A DNA stretch of 64,000 nt, taken from assembly GCA_041393965.1 (NCBI GenBank), contig JAWKJB010000002.1, forward strand, positions 124,001 to 188,000. The letters are read 5' to 3'. This stretch comes from Acidimicrobiia bacterium. GTDB lineage: Bacteria > Actinomycetota > Acidimicrobiia > Spongiisociales > UBA5794. This document shows, one piece after another, positions 53,887 to 62,774 of the stretch. A model generated the notes under the pieces. That model made no database searches. It worked only from the letters and a program-made list of their open reading frames with translations, and was not told the DNA's origin. Position 1 is the first letter of the stretch, and the number at the start of each line of letters is the position of its first letter. The translations under genes were made by a program, and so were the position numbers.

Positions 53887-54958
53887 TCGGTTGGCCGAGC
53901 GCCTCGCCGACGCCGAATCGACCTACGACGAAACGATCGAACAGCTCGCAGATCCCGAGATCCTGACAGACCAGAACCGGTACCGGGAGGTGTCGACGCG
54001 CCACGCCGAGCTCAAGCCGATCGTGGATGCGTTTCGACGGCATCGAGAGCTCACCGCCGATGTCGAAGAGGCGCGAGAGCTCATCGAAGGCGAAGACGAC
54101 GCCGACATGACGAACTACCTCAACGACACGATCACCGCAGGAACCGAAGAGCTTGCTTCCATCGAAGCGGAGCTGCGGGGCCTCTTGATCCCCAAGGATC
54201 CCGACGACGACAAGGATGTCATCGTCGAGATCCGTGCCGCTGCCGGAGGGGACGAAGCGGCCCTGTGGGCGGGGGACCTGTACCGGATGTACGAACGATT
54301 CGCCGAACGCTCCGGGTGGCGGCTCGAACCGATCGATGTGTCGGTTCCCGGCACCGGCGGCATCAAGGAGGCCACCTTTGCGGTGAAGGGGAGGGGTGCG
54401 TGGTCACGGCTCAAATACGAGGCGGGTCCGCACCGTGTCCAACGGGTCCCGAAGACCGAGTCCCAAGGGCGGGTGCATACATCCGTTGCGACCGTTGCGG
54501 TCCTTCCCGAGGTCGAAGAGGTCGATGTCCAGGTCCTCGACAGTGACCTGATCGTCGAAACGATGCGATCGCAAGGACCCGGGGGGCAGTCGGTCAACAC
54601 CACAGACTCCGCGGTCCGGATCACCCACACGCCCACCGGAATCGTCGTTTCCTGCCAGGACGAGAAGTCCCAACTCCAGAACAAGCTCAAGGCGATGCGT
54701 GTGCTGCGTGCTCGTCTGTACCAGATCGAGCTCGAGGAGCAACAGGGGGAGCGGGCGGCCGCCCGCAGATCCCAGGTCGGGTCCGGTGAACGCTCGGAGA
54801 AGATCCGCACCTACAACTTCAAGGAGAACCGGGTCACGGACCATCGGATCGGGCTCACGGTACATTCCCTTCCCGATGTGCTCGACGGTGACCTCGAGGA
54901 GGTCCACGAAGCGCTCATCGCGCACGACCTCGCCCAGCGGCTCTCCGAAGGGGAGTAG
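53879..54958 (+). CDS. prfA: Peptide chain release factor 1
   Basis: 359 residues from ATG 53879 (GGAGA 6 nt upstream). It recognises UAA/UAG; the anticodon-like tripeptide is PKT (191-193) and the catalytic GGQ is at 235-237. DDKDVIVEIRAAAGGDEAALWA opens domain 2. The GTG at 53867 would add four residues. prmC, whose product methylates the GGQ glutamine, follows after 2 nt. Confidence 0.96.
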   Translation: MDDRLAERLADAESTYDETIEQLADPEILTDQNRYREVSTRHAELKPIVDAFRRHRELTADVEEARELIEGEDDADMTNYLNDTITAGTEELASIEAELRGLLIPKDPDDDKDVIVEIRAAAGGDEAALWAGDLYRMYERFAERSGWRLEPIDVSVPGTGGIKEATFAVKGRGAWSRLKYEAGPHRVQRVPKTESQGRVHTSVATVAVLPEVEEVDVQVLDSDLIVETMRSQGPGGQSVNTTDSAVRITHTPTGIVVSCQDEKSQLQNKLKAMRVLRARLYQIELEEQQGERAAARRSQVGSGERSEKIRTYNFKENRVTDHRIGLTVHSLPDVLDGDLEEVHEALIAHDLAQRLSEGE

Positions 54959-54960
54959 CG

Positions 54961-55767
54961 GTGCGGTCGACCACGCTCCTCGCAACGACCCATGGGCTTC
55001 CTGTGCACGAAGCCGTCCGGCTCCTTTCCGCGGCGACATCGAAGCCCCGCACGGAGTTGTTGGTCGGCACCGACATCACGAGCGACGAATACTCGGCTTT
55101 TACATCGATGGTTCGCCGCAGGATCGATCACGAGCCACTCCAGTACCTCGAGGGATCGGTGCCGTTCGGGCCCGTTGATGTGGTTGTCGATGAGCGTGTC
55201 CTCGTTCCAAGACCCGAAACGGAGTATCTCTTCGAGCTGGTGATGCAGCGGTGTGCCGCACTGAATGTGGTCGTGGATCTGTGCACCGGAAGCGGCAATC
55301 TGGCCCTTGCTCTCAAGGCCGCGTATCCGGACGCGGCGGTCTATGCGACGGATCTATCTGCTGACGCCGCCGACCTTGCCAGGTCGAACGCCGCGCGCAA
55401 CGCCCTCGAGGTGACGGTGATGACAGGAGATCTGTTCAACCCCCTTCCTTCACGCCTGAGGGGGAGCGTTGACCTGATCGTCGCCAATCCGCCGTACCTT
55501 GCACGCCGCGAACTCGCCGATGTGCCAGCCGATGTGCGCCGAGAACCGGAGATGGCACTCGTCGCTGGACCAGAAGGGGATGAAGTGATCAGGCGAATCG
55601 CCGAAGCGGCCGGGGACTGGGTCGCGCCGTGCGGCCTTGTCGCGATCGAGGTCTCGGAGTTCCATGCAGCATCCGTCGCGGAGTACTTCGATGGGGCGAC
55701 CGTGACCGTGGTACCGGACCTCACCGGTCGTGACCGGTTCGTCCTTGCAGTGTTCCCAAGCGAGTAA
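54961..55767 (+). CDS. prmC: Release-factor glutamine methyltransferase
   Basis: 268 residues from a GTG. It N5-methylates the Gln of the release-factor GGQ motif using SAM. The SAM-binding VVVDLCTGSGNLALAL and the catalytic NPPY (176-179) are present, preceded by the helical N-terminal domain that contacts release factors. It follows prfA by two bases. Confidence 0.94.
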   Translation: MRSTTLLATTHGLPVHEAVRLLSAATSKPRTELLVGTDITSDEYSAFTSMVRRRIDHEPLQYLEGSVPFGPVDVVVDERVLVPRPETEYLFELVMQRCAALNVVVDLCTGSGNLALALKAAYPDAAVYATDLSADAADLARSNAARNALEVTVMTGDLFNPLPSRLRGSVDLIVANPPYLARRELADVPADVRREPEMALVAGPEGDEVIRRIAEAAGDWVAPCGLVAIEVSEFHAASVAEYFDGATVTVVPDLTGRDRFVLAVFPSE

Positions 55768-55798
55768 CTTCTCAACGCACGCGATCCTGGAGGTGCCA

Positions 55799-56359
55799 AT
55801 GGATGTGCCGGCAGCAGCACGGGCGCTCAAGCGGGGCGAGATCGTGGGTGTCCCGACCGACACGGTCTACGGCATCGCGGCCGATCCGTTCGATGAGGCG
55901 GCGCTTGAACGACTCCACGAACTCAAGGGCCGTGACAACGACAAGCCGATTGCCATCCTCGTGGCGTCGCTCGAGCAGGGTCTCCTGCTCGGTGCGATGT
56001 CGGACCGTGCCCTCGACCTCGCCGACAAGCACTGGCCGGGGCCCGTGACACTGGTCGTTCCACGGCTCGACACGGCACCGCCGTGGCTCGGCAACGGAGC
56101 AAGGCGGACGATCGCCCTCCGGTGCCCCGACCATCCTGTGGCGCTGGAACTGCTCGAGACCGTTGGTCCGTTGGCGGTGACTTCGGCCAATCGGGCATCT
56201 GAGCCTCCGGCCCAAACCGCCGATGAGGCCAAGGCATCGTTCGGGGACGCCATCCTCACCTATCTCCCGGGGGATGCCGGCGGCGGTCTCCCGTCGACGC
56301 TCGTCGATCTCACCGCCCCGACCGAGCGGGTGCTCAGACCGGGGCCCGTGACCTTCTAG
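55799..56359 (+). CDS. tsaC: Threonylcarbamoyl-AMP synthase (Sua5/YrdC family)
   Basis: 186 residues, the short form without the Sua5 C-terminal domain. It makes threonylcarbamoyl-AMP for t6A37 of tRNA. KRGEIVGVPTDTVYGIAAD, RPIAILV-like KPIAILV, HWPGPVTLVV and SANRASEPPA are the active-site segments. GGAGGTG precedes the ATG; the open frame upstream is inside prmC. It is followed within 10 bp by the DUF2079 gene. Confidence 0.92.
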   Translation: MDVPAAARALKRGEIVGVPTDTVYGIAADPFDEAALERLHELKGRDNDKPIAILVASLEQGLLLGAMSDRALDLADKHWPGPVTLVVPRLDTAPPWLGNGARRTIALRCPDHPVALELLETVGPLAVTSANRASEPPAQTADEAKASFGDAILTYLPGDAGGGLPSTLVDLTAPTERVLRPGPVTF

Positions 56360-56369
56360 GCTCGTTCCG

Positions 56370-57908
56370 ATGGCGAAGGCCGGAACCTCTTCTCGCGAAG
56401 TCCCTCTCAGGGAGCCTTTGCCGGTGCGCGATTGGTGGCTGGTACTCGGCATGGCGTCGGTCGTCGCGGCGGTGTATTCGGTTCTCTCGCTGTCCCGTTT
56501 GTGGCGGTTTGTCGCGCACGCCTTCGACGCCGGTTTCGTTGACAACATCCTCTGGAAGGTCTCGCGCGGGCTCGGTGATGTGTCGGGGCTCACCGGGTTG
56601 CATCACTTCGTTGATCACGCGTCGCCGTTGCTTTTTGTCGCCGTTCCGGTGTACTGGGTGGCTCCGGGTGCGGCATACCCCATGCTGCTCGTTGCGCAAT
56701 CGATCTCGGTGGGTCTTGTAGGGGTTGCGGCGTGGCTGATCGGCCTCGAACTCGGAGTTGACCGTCAGATTCGGATGGCCTTGACCATCTTCGTATTGGC
56801 CAATGTCGCGGGGTATTGGGCGGTTGTGACCGAACTACACCTCACCAGTTTCACGGTCGGGTGGTTCGCCCTTTCCATTGCCGGCGCCTTTCGACGGTGG
56901 ACCCTCCGCTGGTACTGGGTGCTCCCGCTGATCGTGTCCCTCGGCCGGATCGAGCTCGCGCTCGGTGTGGTCATCGCCGGTGTCATGCTTCGGAAGGTAT
57001 CGCCCCCGCACGCCCGGGTCATGATGCGCACCGGTGCGGTTGTTGCAGCGGTGCTTGCATTGTGGATGGCGGTCGCTCCCTACGACGGCAGTTCCGTTGG
57101 GGGGCACTTCGGCTACCTCCATGCCGATGGGTTGGGAGGCTTGGTCTGGGCAATGATCACATCGCCGGTCGAGGTGCTGCGAGTGGTTCTCAATCGAAAT
57201 CTCTTTGACACGCTGTTGCTGTGGCTCATCATCGTTGGTGTCGTTCTTCCCATCCGTGGCCTCAAGTGGTTTCTGATCGCGGTTCCGATGGCGGCGATTC
57301 CGATTCTCGGTGATCACTACACAGCCGACTTCTGGTTCGAGCACTACTGGACTCCGCTGCTCGCAGCGTTGGCCGTTGCCGTCATGGTGACAGCATCGAG
57401 GGTCGCATTGGATCGGGTCCTGCTCTTCGGGCTCGCAGGATCAACGCTCATTCTGGGTTGGGCTGTGGCGGGACCGTGGCGTCCCTTAGCACCGACGCCG
57501 GTGTGGGAGTATGGTGACCGCGTCGGCGCGGTGGCGACCGTTGACCGTCTCGTCGACTATCAGGGCGTTGTGTCCCTGCCTGACGAGCTCGTTCGGCCAC
57601 TTGCCCGGCGCGAATGGGTCATGGTGACCCCGATGCCCTTTGCGTGTGACCTTGGCCAGCTGTTCACCTTCGTTGCGACGGCGGGTGTACCCGATGTCGT
57701 TGTACTGCATGAGTCCTGGCGAAGTCGAGTCCATCCACGGGATCTGGCGAGAGTCGAGTCGGTCCTTGCAACGAGCTACACCACGATTGCCCTCTATGGG
57801 CAGTACGAGGTGCTCGAGCGACGCCCTGGAGCAGATCCGGCGACGGTCGAGCAATGTGACACGGTTCATCCCCAAGATGTGCTGGACTCACTGGAGCCGT
57901 ATTTGTGA
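56370..57908 (+). CDS. DUF2079 membrane protein
   Basis: 512 residues with about ten membrane segments. DUF2079 proteins look like GT-C-type glycosyltransferases: the first extracytoplasmic loop after TM1 has FDAGFVDNILW, where acidic residues often act. HFVDHASPLLFVAVPVYW and the GDHYTADFWFEHYW loop are family features. A function in polyprenyl-linked sugar transfer is inferred, not shown. It takes the place usually held by wecA/rfe between Sua5 and atp in actinobacteria. Confidence 0.82.
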   Translation: MAKAGTSSREVPLREPLPVRDWWLVLGMASVVAAVYSVLSLSRLWRFVAHAFDAGFVDNILWKVSRGLGDVSGLTGLHHFVDHASPLLFVAVPVYWVAPGAAYPMLLVAQSISVGLVGVAAWLIGLELGVDRQIRMALTIFVLANVAGYWAVVTELHLTSFTVGWFALSIAGAFRRWTLRWYWVLPLIVSLGRIELALGVVIAGVMLRKVSPPHARVMMRTGAVVAAVLALWMAVAPYDGSSVGGHFGYLHADGLGGLVWAMITSPVEVLRVVLNRNLFDTLLLWLIIVGVVLPIRGLKWFLIAVPMAAIPILGDHYTADFWFEHYWTPLLAALAVAVMVTASRVALDRVLLFGLAGSTLILGWAVAGPWRPLAPTPVWEYGDRVGAVATVDRLVDYQGVVSLPDELVRPLARREWVMVTPMPFACDLGQLFTFVATAGVPDVVVLHESWRSRVHPRDLARVESVLATSYTTIALYGQYEVLERRPGADPATVEQCDTVHPQDVLDSLEPYL

Positions 57909-58435
57909 CACGCAACTCGTGGCTCGGCATCCTCGTCGGAACCTTGATCTTCACGCTTGCCATGTGGTTCGCGCTGTTGTCGATCACGACCGCCGAAGTT
58001 GTCGGGGTTGGCATCCTCGGGATCGGAATCGCCCTCGCCAGCTACGCCGTTGCCGGATTCAGCGGTGTCGACGATCCGCTCGATGTGGGCTTCCGCGCAT
58101 CGATGTATGCCCTCGTGGTTGGGGGAGTCCTCCTCGTGGTGTACCAGACGGCCGACTCCGAGCTGTTCCTCGTGCTTGCCCCACTGGTCGCCATCGGTGT
58201 CGGTGGCGCCAACGCCCTCGCACCCGTTGCGTCGTCGAGCCGGCGTCTCGTGAGGCTCCTTGGCATCATCCCCGTCTGTCTCGTTGCCGGATTCGTCTAC
58301 AAGGTCGATCCGCTCGTGTATGGCGTGTTCCTTCCATTGACCCCGCTCGTCGGGATCGGCTTCGCGGACCGGCTGTACGACCGCGGCGTTGAGGTGCTCG
58401 AGGGCGAACCGCCGAACAATTCGGCAGACAAATGA
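57905..58435 (+). CDS. Small multi-pass membrane protein, unrecognised
   Basis: 176 residues from a GTG overlapping the DUF2079 stop by 4 nt. About six hydrophobic helices; no motif that I recognise. The C-terminal tail is charged (EVLEGEPPNNSADK). Tight coupling to DUF2079 suggests joint function. It could be a small accessory or lipid-carrier-handling protein. Confidence 0.7.
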   Translation: MTRNSWLGILVGTLIFTLAMWFALLSITTAEVVGVGILGIGIALASYAVAGFSGVDDPLDVGFRASMYALVVGGVLLVVYQTADSELFLVLAPLVAIGVGGANALAPVASSSRRLVRLLGIIPVCLVAGFVYKVDPLVYGVFLPLTPLVGIGFADRLYDRGVEVLEGEPPNNSADK

Positions 58436-58507
58436 TCCGACCGCATCTCGGTTGGGCGCGCTGAGGGGTCTACTCTCGCTACCGGATCCACACGCTGAGG
58501 AACACCC

Positions 58508-59779
58508 ATGACCGATATGACCCCGCTCGCCGAAGCGGACCCGACGCTCGCTGCTCTCATCGCCAAGGACGCCAACCGACAGCGGTCCAACATCCAACTC
58601 ATCGCTTCGGAGAACTTCGTCTCGCAAGCGATGATGGAAGCATCGGGATCGGTGCTCGCGAACAAGTACTCCGAGGGCTATCCGGGGCGGCGATACTACG
58701 AAGGCTGCGAAGTCGTCGACGAGATCGAGTCCCTCGCCATCGAGCGGGCCAAGGCGCTCTTCGGGGCCGACCACGCCAATGTGCAGCCGCATTCGGGTTC
58801 CCAGGCGAACATGGCCGCCTACCTCGCGGTCATCGAACCCGGCGACACGATCCTCGGCATGCGGCTCGATCAGGGGGGTCACCTCACGCACGGCTCACCC
58901 GTCAACTTCTCGGGCCAGCTCTTCAATGTCGTTGCCTACGGGCTCGACAAGGACACCGAACTCATCGACTTCGACAATGTGCGCGACCTCGCTCTCGAGC
59001 ATCGCCCGAAGCTGATCGTCACCGGATCCTCGGCCTATTCGCGCACCATCGACTGGGAGAAGTTCCGTACGATCGCCGACGAAGTCGGAGCGATCCTCCT
59101 CGCCGACATCGCCCACATCATCGGCTTGATCGCGGGTGGCGCCCATCCGAGCCCCGTTCCCTATGCCGACATCGTCACGGCAACGACCCACAAGGCGCTT
59201 CGGGGCCCGCGTGGGGGACTCATCTTGTGCAACGACGAGTACGCGAAGGCCGTCGACAAGGCGGTGTTCCCGTACGCGCAAGGTGGAGCGATCAACCACC
59301 AGATCGCTGGCAAGGCGCTCTGTTTCCGGGAGGCAGCACTGCCCGAGTTCGCGACCTACGCACACCAGATCGTTCGCAACGCGTCGGTCCTCGCCGACAC
59401 CATGGCCGGTCTCGGTGCACGAATCGTGTCGGGGGGAACCGACAACCACATGTTCCTGTCCGATGTGCGGTCAATCGATGAGGAGCTCACCGGCAAGGAA
59501 GCGTCGACGCTTCTTGACGAGATGGGCATCACCCTCAATCGCAACTCGATCCCGTTCGATCCGAGATCTGCATTCGTCACATCCGGGATCCGCATCGGAA
59601 CCCCATCGGTGACAACCGCAGGGATGAAACAGGAGCAGATGGTGACGCTCGGGACGGCGATCGTCGACATCCTCCGCCGACGCGCCGATGCAAACGCGCT
59701 CAATCTTCTCCAGTCCCGAGTCGCCGAACTCGCGGCGCAGTTCCCCGCCTACCCGGTCGACTTCAACGGCTATGTGTGA
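58508..59779 (+). CDS. glyA: Serine hydroxymethyltransferase
   Basis: 423 residues. It interconverts serine and glycine, charging tetrahydrofolate. The PLP lysine is K229 in TATTHKALRGPRGG; SENFVS and GYPGRRYYEGCEVVD bind cofactor and folate. GAGGAA precedes the ATG. TACTCT near 58470 is a possible -10. It ends 103 bp before the ATP synthase operon, with a heptamer repeat between. Confidence 0.96.
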   Translation: MTDMTPLAEADPTLAALIAKDANRQRSNIQLIASENFVSQAMMEASGSVLANKYSEGYPGRRYYEGCEVVDEIESLAIERAKALFGADHANVQPHSGSQANMAAYLAVIEPGDTILGMRLDQGGHLTHGSPVNFSGQLFNVVAYGLDKDTELIDFDNVRDLALEHRPKLIVTGSSAYSRTIDWEKFRTIADEVGAILLADIAHIIGLIAGGAHPSPVPYADIVTATTHKALRGPRGGLILCNDEYAKAVDKAVFPYAQGGAINHQIAGKALCFREAALPEFATYAHQIVRNASVLADTMAGLGARIVSGGTDNHMFLSDVRSIDEELTGKEASTLLDEMGITLNRNSIPFDPRSAFVTSGIRIGTPSVTTAGMKQEQMVTLGTAIVDILRRRADANALNLLQSRVAELAAQFPAYPVDFNGYV

Positions 59780-59794
59780 CACCGGCGTCGCAAT

Positions 59795-59822
59795 CCGTGA
59801 ACCGTGAACCGAAAACGGTGAA
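59795..59822. repeat. Second heptamer repeat locus
   Basis: Four consecutive seven-base units: CCGTGAA, CCGTGAA, CCGAAAA, CGGTGAA, then a decayed CTGCTCG. Consensus CSGTGAA matches the 32527-32568 array (CCGTTCA, CGGTTGA, CAGTGAA). It lies between glyA and atp. Confidence 0.65.
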
Positions 59823-59832
59823 CTGCTCGCAA

Positions 59833-59863
59833 TTGCTACTGCAATCACAAGCACGCCTATCTT
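59833..59863 (+). promoter_or_regulatory. Candidate atp operon promoter with inverted repeat
   Basis: TTGCTA (59833-59838) and TATCTT (59858-59863) are spaced by 19 bp, longer than ideal. ATTGC-TACT-GCAAT forms an inverted repeat across the -35 and could be an operator. Confidence 0.4.
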
Positions 59864-59882
59864 TGCGCCGTACAGCGATGTC

Positions 59883-60146
59883 GTGAGAGCGTTCGTCTTG
59901 AACAACACTTCAACTCGGGGTGAACTTGTCCGCGGGTGGTCCGAATCGGGCGACCTGTTTGCTTCGATCGTGACCGGGCTGCTGCTCGGTCTCCTGCTCG
60001 ACTGGTGGCTCGGAACAGCACCGCTCTTCATCGCCATCTTGTCCGCTGTTGCCGCAATCGGCGGCTTCTACAAGGCGAAGGCCGCCGCGGCTGACAAGAT
60101 CGATGCCCAAGCCGCCGAAGCGATCCGGATCCGCGATGGACTTTGA
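59883..60146 (+). CDS. AtpZ-like small ATP synthase-associated membrane protein
   Basis: 87 residues from a GTG. Two membrane helices with GLLLGLLLDWWLG between them match the AtpZ/AtpI-like small proteins that precede ATP synthase operons and assist Mg2+ uptake or c-ring assembly. No strong SD is visible, so a start a few codons later is possible. It overlaps the next gene by 11 nt. Confidence 0.78.
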   Translation: MRAFVLNNTSTRGELVRGWSESGDLFASIVTGLLLGLLLDWWLGTAPLFIAILSAVAAIGGFYKAKAAAADKIDAQAAEAIRIRDGL

Positions 60147-60582
60147 CGCAGCTGCCGCCGAGGCATACGCCAAACCGTTCCCGGTGTCGGTCGACATTGA
60201 GGCCATCACGGCACGCAACATCGTCAAGCGCGCGCTCGTTGTTGGCCCGATCATCATTGCTGGAGCATGGCTGCTCACCGACAGTGTCGGTGCTGTCTCA
60301 GCGATGCTCGGCGTGGTGATCGTCGTCGCGAACTTCCTGCTCGCGGGTTGGCTGCTGTCGCAGGCCGCGACGGTCTCGATGCAGACCTACCACATCGCAG
60401 CGCTCTTCGGTTTCGTCCTCAGAATGGGTTTCGTGGCACTGTCGATGTTCGCGATCGCGTGGGTTTTCGAGGTCGATCGCCCCGCGATGGGTATCGCCGC
60501 GATTGTGGCCTTCCTCGCATTGTTGGTGCTTGAGGCAGTTGCGATGCTGCGGGGAGCGAGAAAGGACCTGGAGTGGAGCTGA
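60136..60582 (+). CDS. atpI: ATP synthase protein I (AtpI-like)
   Basis: 148 residues with four membrane helices, the AtpI pattern (DIEAITARNIVKRALVVGP...). AtpI helps assemble the c-ring. The ATG at 60136 lies within the AtpZ-like gene, and its 3' end overlaps atpB by 10 nt. The 60-residue N-terminus is longer than in E. coli AtpI. Confidence 0.75.
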   Translation: MDFDAAAAEAYAKPFPVSVDIEAITARNIVKRALVVGPIIIAGAWLLTDSVGAVSAMLGVVIVVANFLLAGWLLSQAATVSMQTYHIAALFGFVLRMGFVALSMFAIAWVFEVDRPAMGIAAIVAFLALLVLEAVAMLRGARKDLEWS

Positions 60583-61388
60583 TACTGGCAAGCGGTGCAT
60601 GCGACTTTGTGAACGAAGTCATTTGTGCACCGGCAGAAGTCAACGAGCTCTTCGAGTTCCGTGTGCCCATCTGGACGATCGGTGGCTTCCCGATCACCCG
60701 AACAGTGGTCCTCATCCTCGCCATCGCCTTGATCGCGAGCGCGTTTCTTTGGTTCGGTCTGCGGAAGAGGTCGGTCATCCCATCGAAGTTCCAAGCCATG
60801 ACGGAAAGCGCCATCGGCTTCGTCCGCGACGGTATCGCCATCGACATCATCGGGCCCGAGGGTGTCCGCTATGTACCCTGGTTGCTGTCCGTGTTCCTGT
60901 TCGTGCTCGTCGGGAACCTCTACGAGGTGACGCCGGGCGTGAACTTTCCCGTGACCTCACGCATGGCCCTTCCCGCGATGCTCGCCGCCGTCACCTGGGT
61001 CGTGTTCGTGATCGCGGGCATCAAGCGTCAGGGTTTGCGTTACTTCCTCGGGATCGTGTGGCCAACGAGTGTCCCCGTCGCGTTGCGTCCCCTCGTGGGC
61101 CTCATCGAGTTCTTCTCGATCCTCGTCATCCGGCCTCTGACGCTTGCGGTCCGGCTCTTCGCCAACATGGTCGCCGGACACCTGATGCTGACACTTCTGC
61201 TCGTCTCGGGCTGGGTGTTCATCTCGAATGTGGGGGAGATCGGCGCGAAGGCAGGTATCGGGATCGCATGGTTCATCATGGGTCTCGGGATCTTCGTCTT
61301 CGAGATCGTCGTGATCACCCTCCAGGCCTACATCTTCACCCTCTTGTCCGCCGTATATGTGCAGACATCCCTTTACCCAGACCACTAA
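60573..61388 (+). CDS. atpB: F0F1 ATP synthase subunit a
   Basis: 271 residues from a GTG with AAAGGA upstream. It forms the proton half-channels; the essential Arg is R194 in LAVRLFANMVAGH. It is membrane-embedded, part of F0. No Na+-specific features are seen. Confidence 0.96.
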   Translation: MELILASGACDFVNEVICAPAEVNELFEFRVPIWTIGGFPITRTVVLILAIALIASAFLWFGLRKRSVIPSKFQAMTESAIGFVRDGIAIDIIGPEGVRYVPWLLSVFLFVLVGNLYEVTPGVNFPVTSRMALPAMLAAVTWVVFVIAGIKRQGLRYFLGIVWPTSVPVALRPLVGLIEFFSILVIRPLTLAVRLFANMVAGHLMLTLLLVSGWVFISNVGEIGAKAGIGIAWFIMGLGIFVFEIVVITLQAYIFTLLSAVYVQTSLYPDH

Positions 61389-61412
61389 CGAAAGCAAGGA
61401 AGGACCAGTCAC

Positions 61413-61640
61413 ATGGATTTCGCATCCGCAGATGCACTCGCAGGGGCACTCAAGCTCGTCGGGTACGGCCTCGCGGCGATCGGACCGGGTATCGGTATCG
61501 GCATCGTTGCGGGTTCAGCCATTGAAGCGATGGCCCGTCAACCCGAAGCAGCCGGTGTCGCAAGAACCACGATGTTCCTCGGCATCGCCTTCACCGAGGC
61601 GCTCGCGCTCATCGGGTTCGTTCTCTTCTTCATCGCTTAG
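61413..61640 (+). CDS. atpE: F0F1 ATP synthase subunit c
   Basis: 75 residues, two helices. GIGIGIVAGSAIEAMARQPE spans helix 1 and the loop; the proton-carrying carboxylate is E62 in FTEALALIGFV. The lack of Q and S/T neighbours typical of Na+-type c subunits suggests proton coupling. AAGGAAGGA precedes the ATG. Confidence 0.96.
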   Translation: MDFASADALAGALKLVGYGLAAIGPGIGIGIVAGSAIEAMARQPEAAGVARTTMFLGIAFTEALALIGFVLFFIA

Positions 61641-61649
61641 GAGCCGTAC

Positions 61650-62222
61650 ATGTACGCATGGAACCTGATCCTCGCCACGGCTGAGCCAGTTCCCATCTCG
61701 GCTGAGACCGCAACGGAGTCCGGCGGTATCGACCTGTTGCTGCCAGCACCCGAGGAGCTGATTGCGGGGATCATCGCGTTTGCGATCATCTTCTTCGTGG
61801 TGTGGAAGTTCGCCCTCCCGTCCCTGAAAAAGACCCTCCAAGCCCGTCAGGACGCCATCAAGGATGAGCTGACCGCGGCGGAACGGGCCAAGGAGGAAGC
61901 TGCCTCGCTGCTCGAGGACTATCGCCAGCAGGTTGCAGGAGCCAAGGAGGAAGCGGCCCAGATCGTCGCTGAGGCGCGCGACGCCGGTGAGGCGGTCAAG
62001 GCCGACATCGTGGCCCGCGCAGAAGCGGAGGCCCAGTCGATCAAGGCCCGCGCCGCCGACGAGGTGGCCGCCGACCGCGCACGGGTCGCTGAGGAGCTCA
62101 GACGCCAAGTCGCCGATCTGTCGATCAATGTCGCCGAGCGGGTCGTGGCATCGGGGATGGATGAGGCGAGACAGCGTGAACTCGTCGATCGCTACATCGA
62201 AGAGCTCGGCGGGGTTCGGTAG
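61650..62222 (+). CDS. atpF: F0F1 ATP synthase subunit b
   Basis: 190 residues. One N-terminal membrane helix (IAGIIAFAIIFFVVWKFALP, about 38-57) and a long Ala/Glu-rich coiled coil form the peripheral stalk. It starts 9 bp after atpE, with GGAG before the ATG. The short pre-helix segment (1-35) is longer than in E. coli, as in other actinobacteria. Confidence 0.95.
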   Translation: MYAWNLILATAEPVPISAETATESGGIDLLLPAPEELIAGIIAFAIIFFVVWKFALPSLKKTLQARQDAIKDELTAAERAKEEAASLLEDYRQQVAGAKEEAAQIVAEARDAGEAVKADIVARAEAEAQSIKARAADEVAADRARVAEELRRQVADLSINVAERVVASGMDEARQRELVDRYIEELGGVR

Positions 62223-62225
62223 CCA

Positions 62226-62768
62226 ATGACGACAGGTACGCCACAAGCACGCGTTGACCGCTATGCGGCCGCTTTGGTCGAGATCGCCCGAGCCGAGGAC
62301 AACCCGGCCGAGGTGCTCGACGAGCTGTACGCGGCAGCGATGGGGTTGAGTGGCCATGCCGAGCTGATCGACACGCTCGCCGATCCTCGCATCCCAGGGG
62401 AACGCAAGCAGGGCATCGTCGATGATGTCCTCGGTGGTCGTGCGGCACCGGTTACGGTCGCAGCGATGGCCTTTGTCGTCGCCGCGGGCCAAGCCAAACA
62501 TCTCGCAGACATCGCCGGACGCCTCGCAGACATCGCAGCCGATGCCGAGGGCGAAGTCGTCGCCGAGGTCCGATCCGCGTTCCCGCTCGACGCTGCCCAG
62601 GTCGAGCGGCTGGGAGCGGCGATCGCGTCAGCAACCGGCAGAAAGATCCAGGTCAAGGTCGTTGTGGACCCATCCGTCATCGGCGGTGTGGTCACCAAGG
62701 TCGGAGACACCGTGCTCGACGGGTCGGTGCAACACCGATTCACCGAGCTTCGAGAGCAATGGGGTTGA
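62226..62768 (+). CDS. atpH: F0F1 ATP synthase subunit delta
   Basis: 180 residues, the OSCP/delta subunit linking the peripheral stalk to F1. RVDRYAAALVEIA opens the chain and VVVDPSVIGGVVTKVGDTVLDGSVQHRFTEL closes it. It lies 3 bp after atpF. It is a separate delta, not the b-delta fusion found in mycobacteria. Confidence 0.94.
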   Translation: MTTGTPQARVDRYAAALVEIARAEDNPAEVLDELYAAAMGLSGHAELIDTLADPRIPGERKQGIVDDVLGGRAAPVTVAAMAFVVAAGQAKHLADIAGRLADIAADAEGEVVAEVRSAFPLDAAQVERLGAAIASATGRKIQVKVVVDPSVIGGVVTKVGDTVLDGSVQHRFTELREQWG

Positions 62769-62774
62769 GAGACG

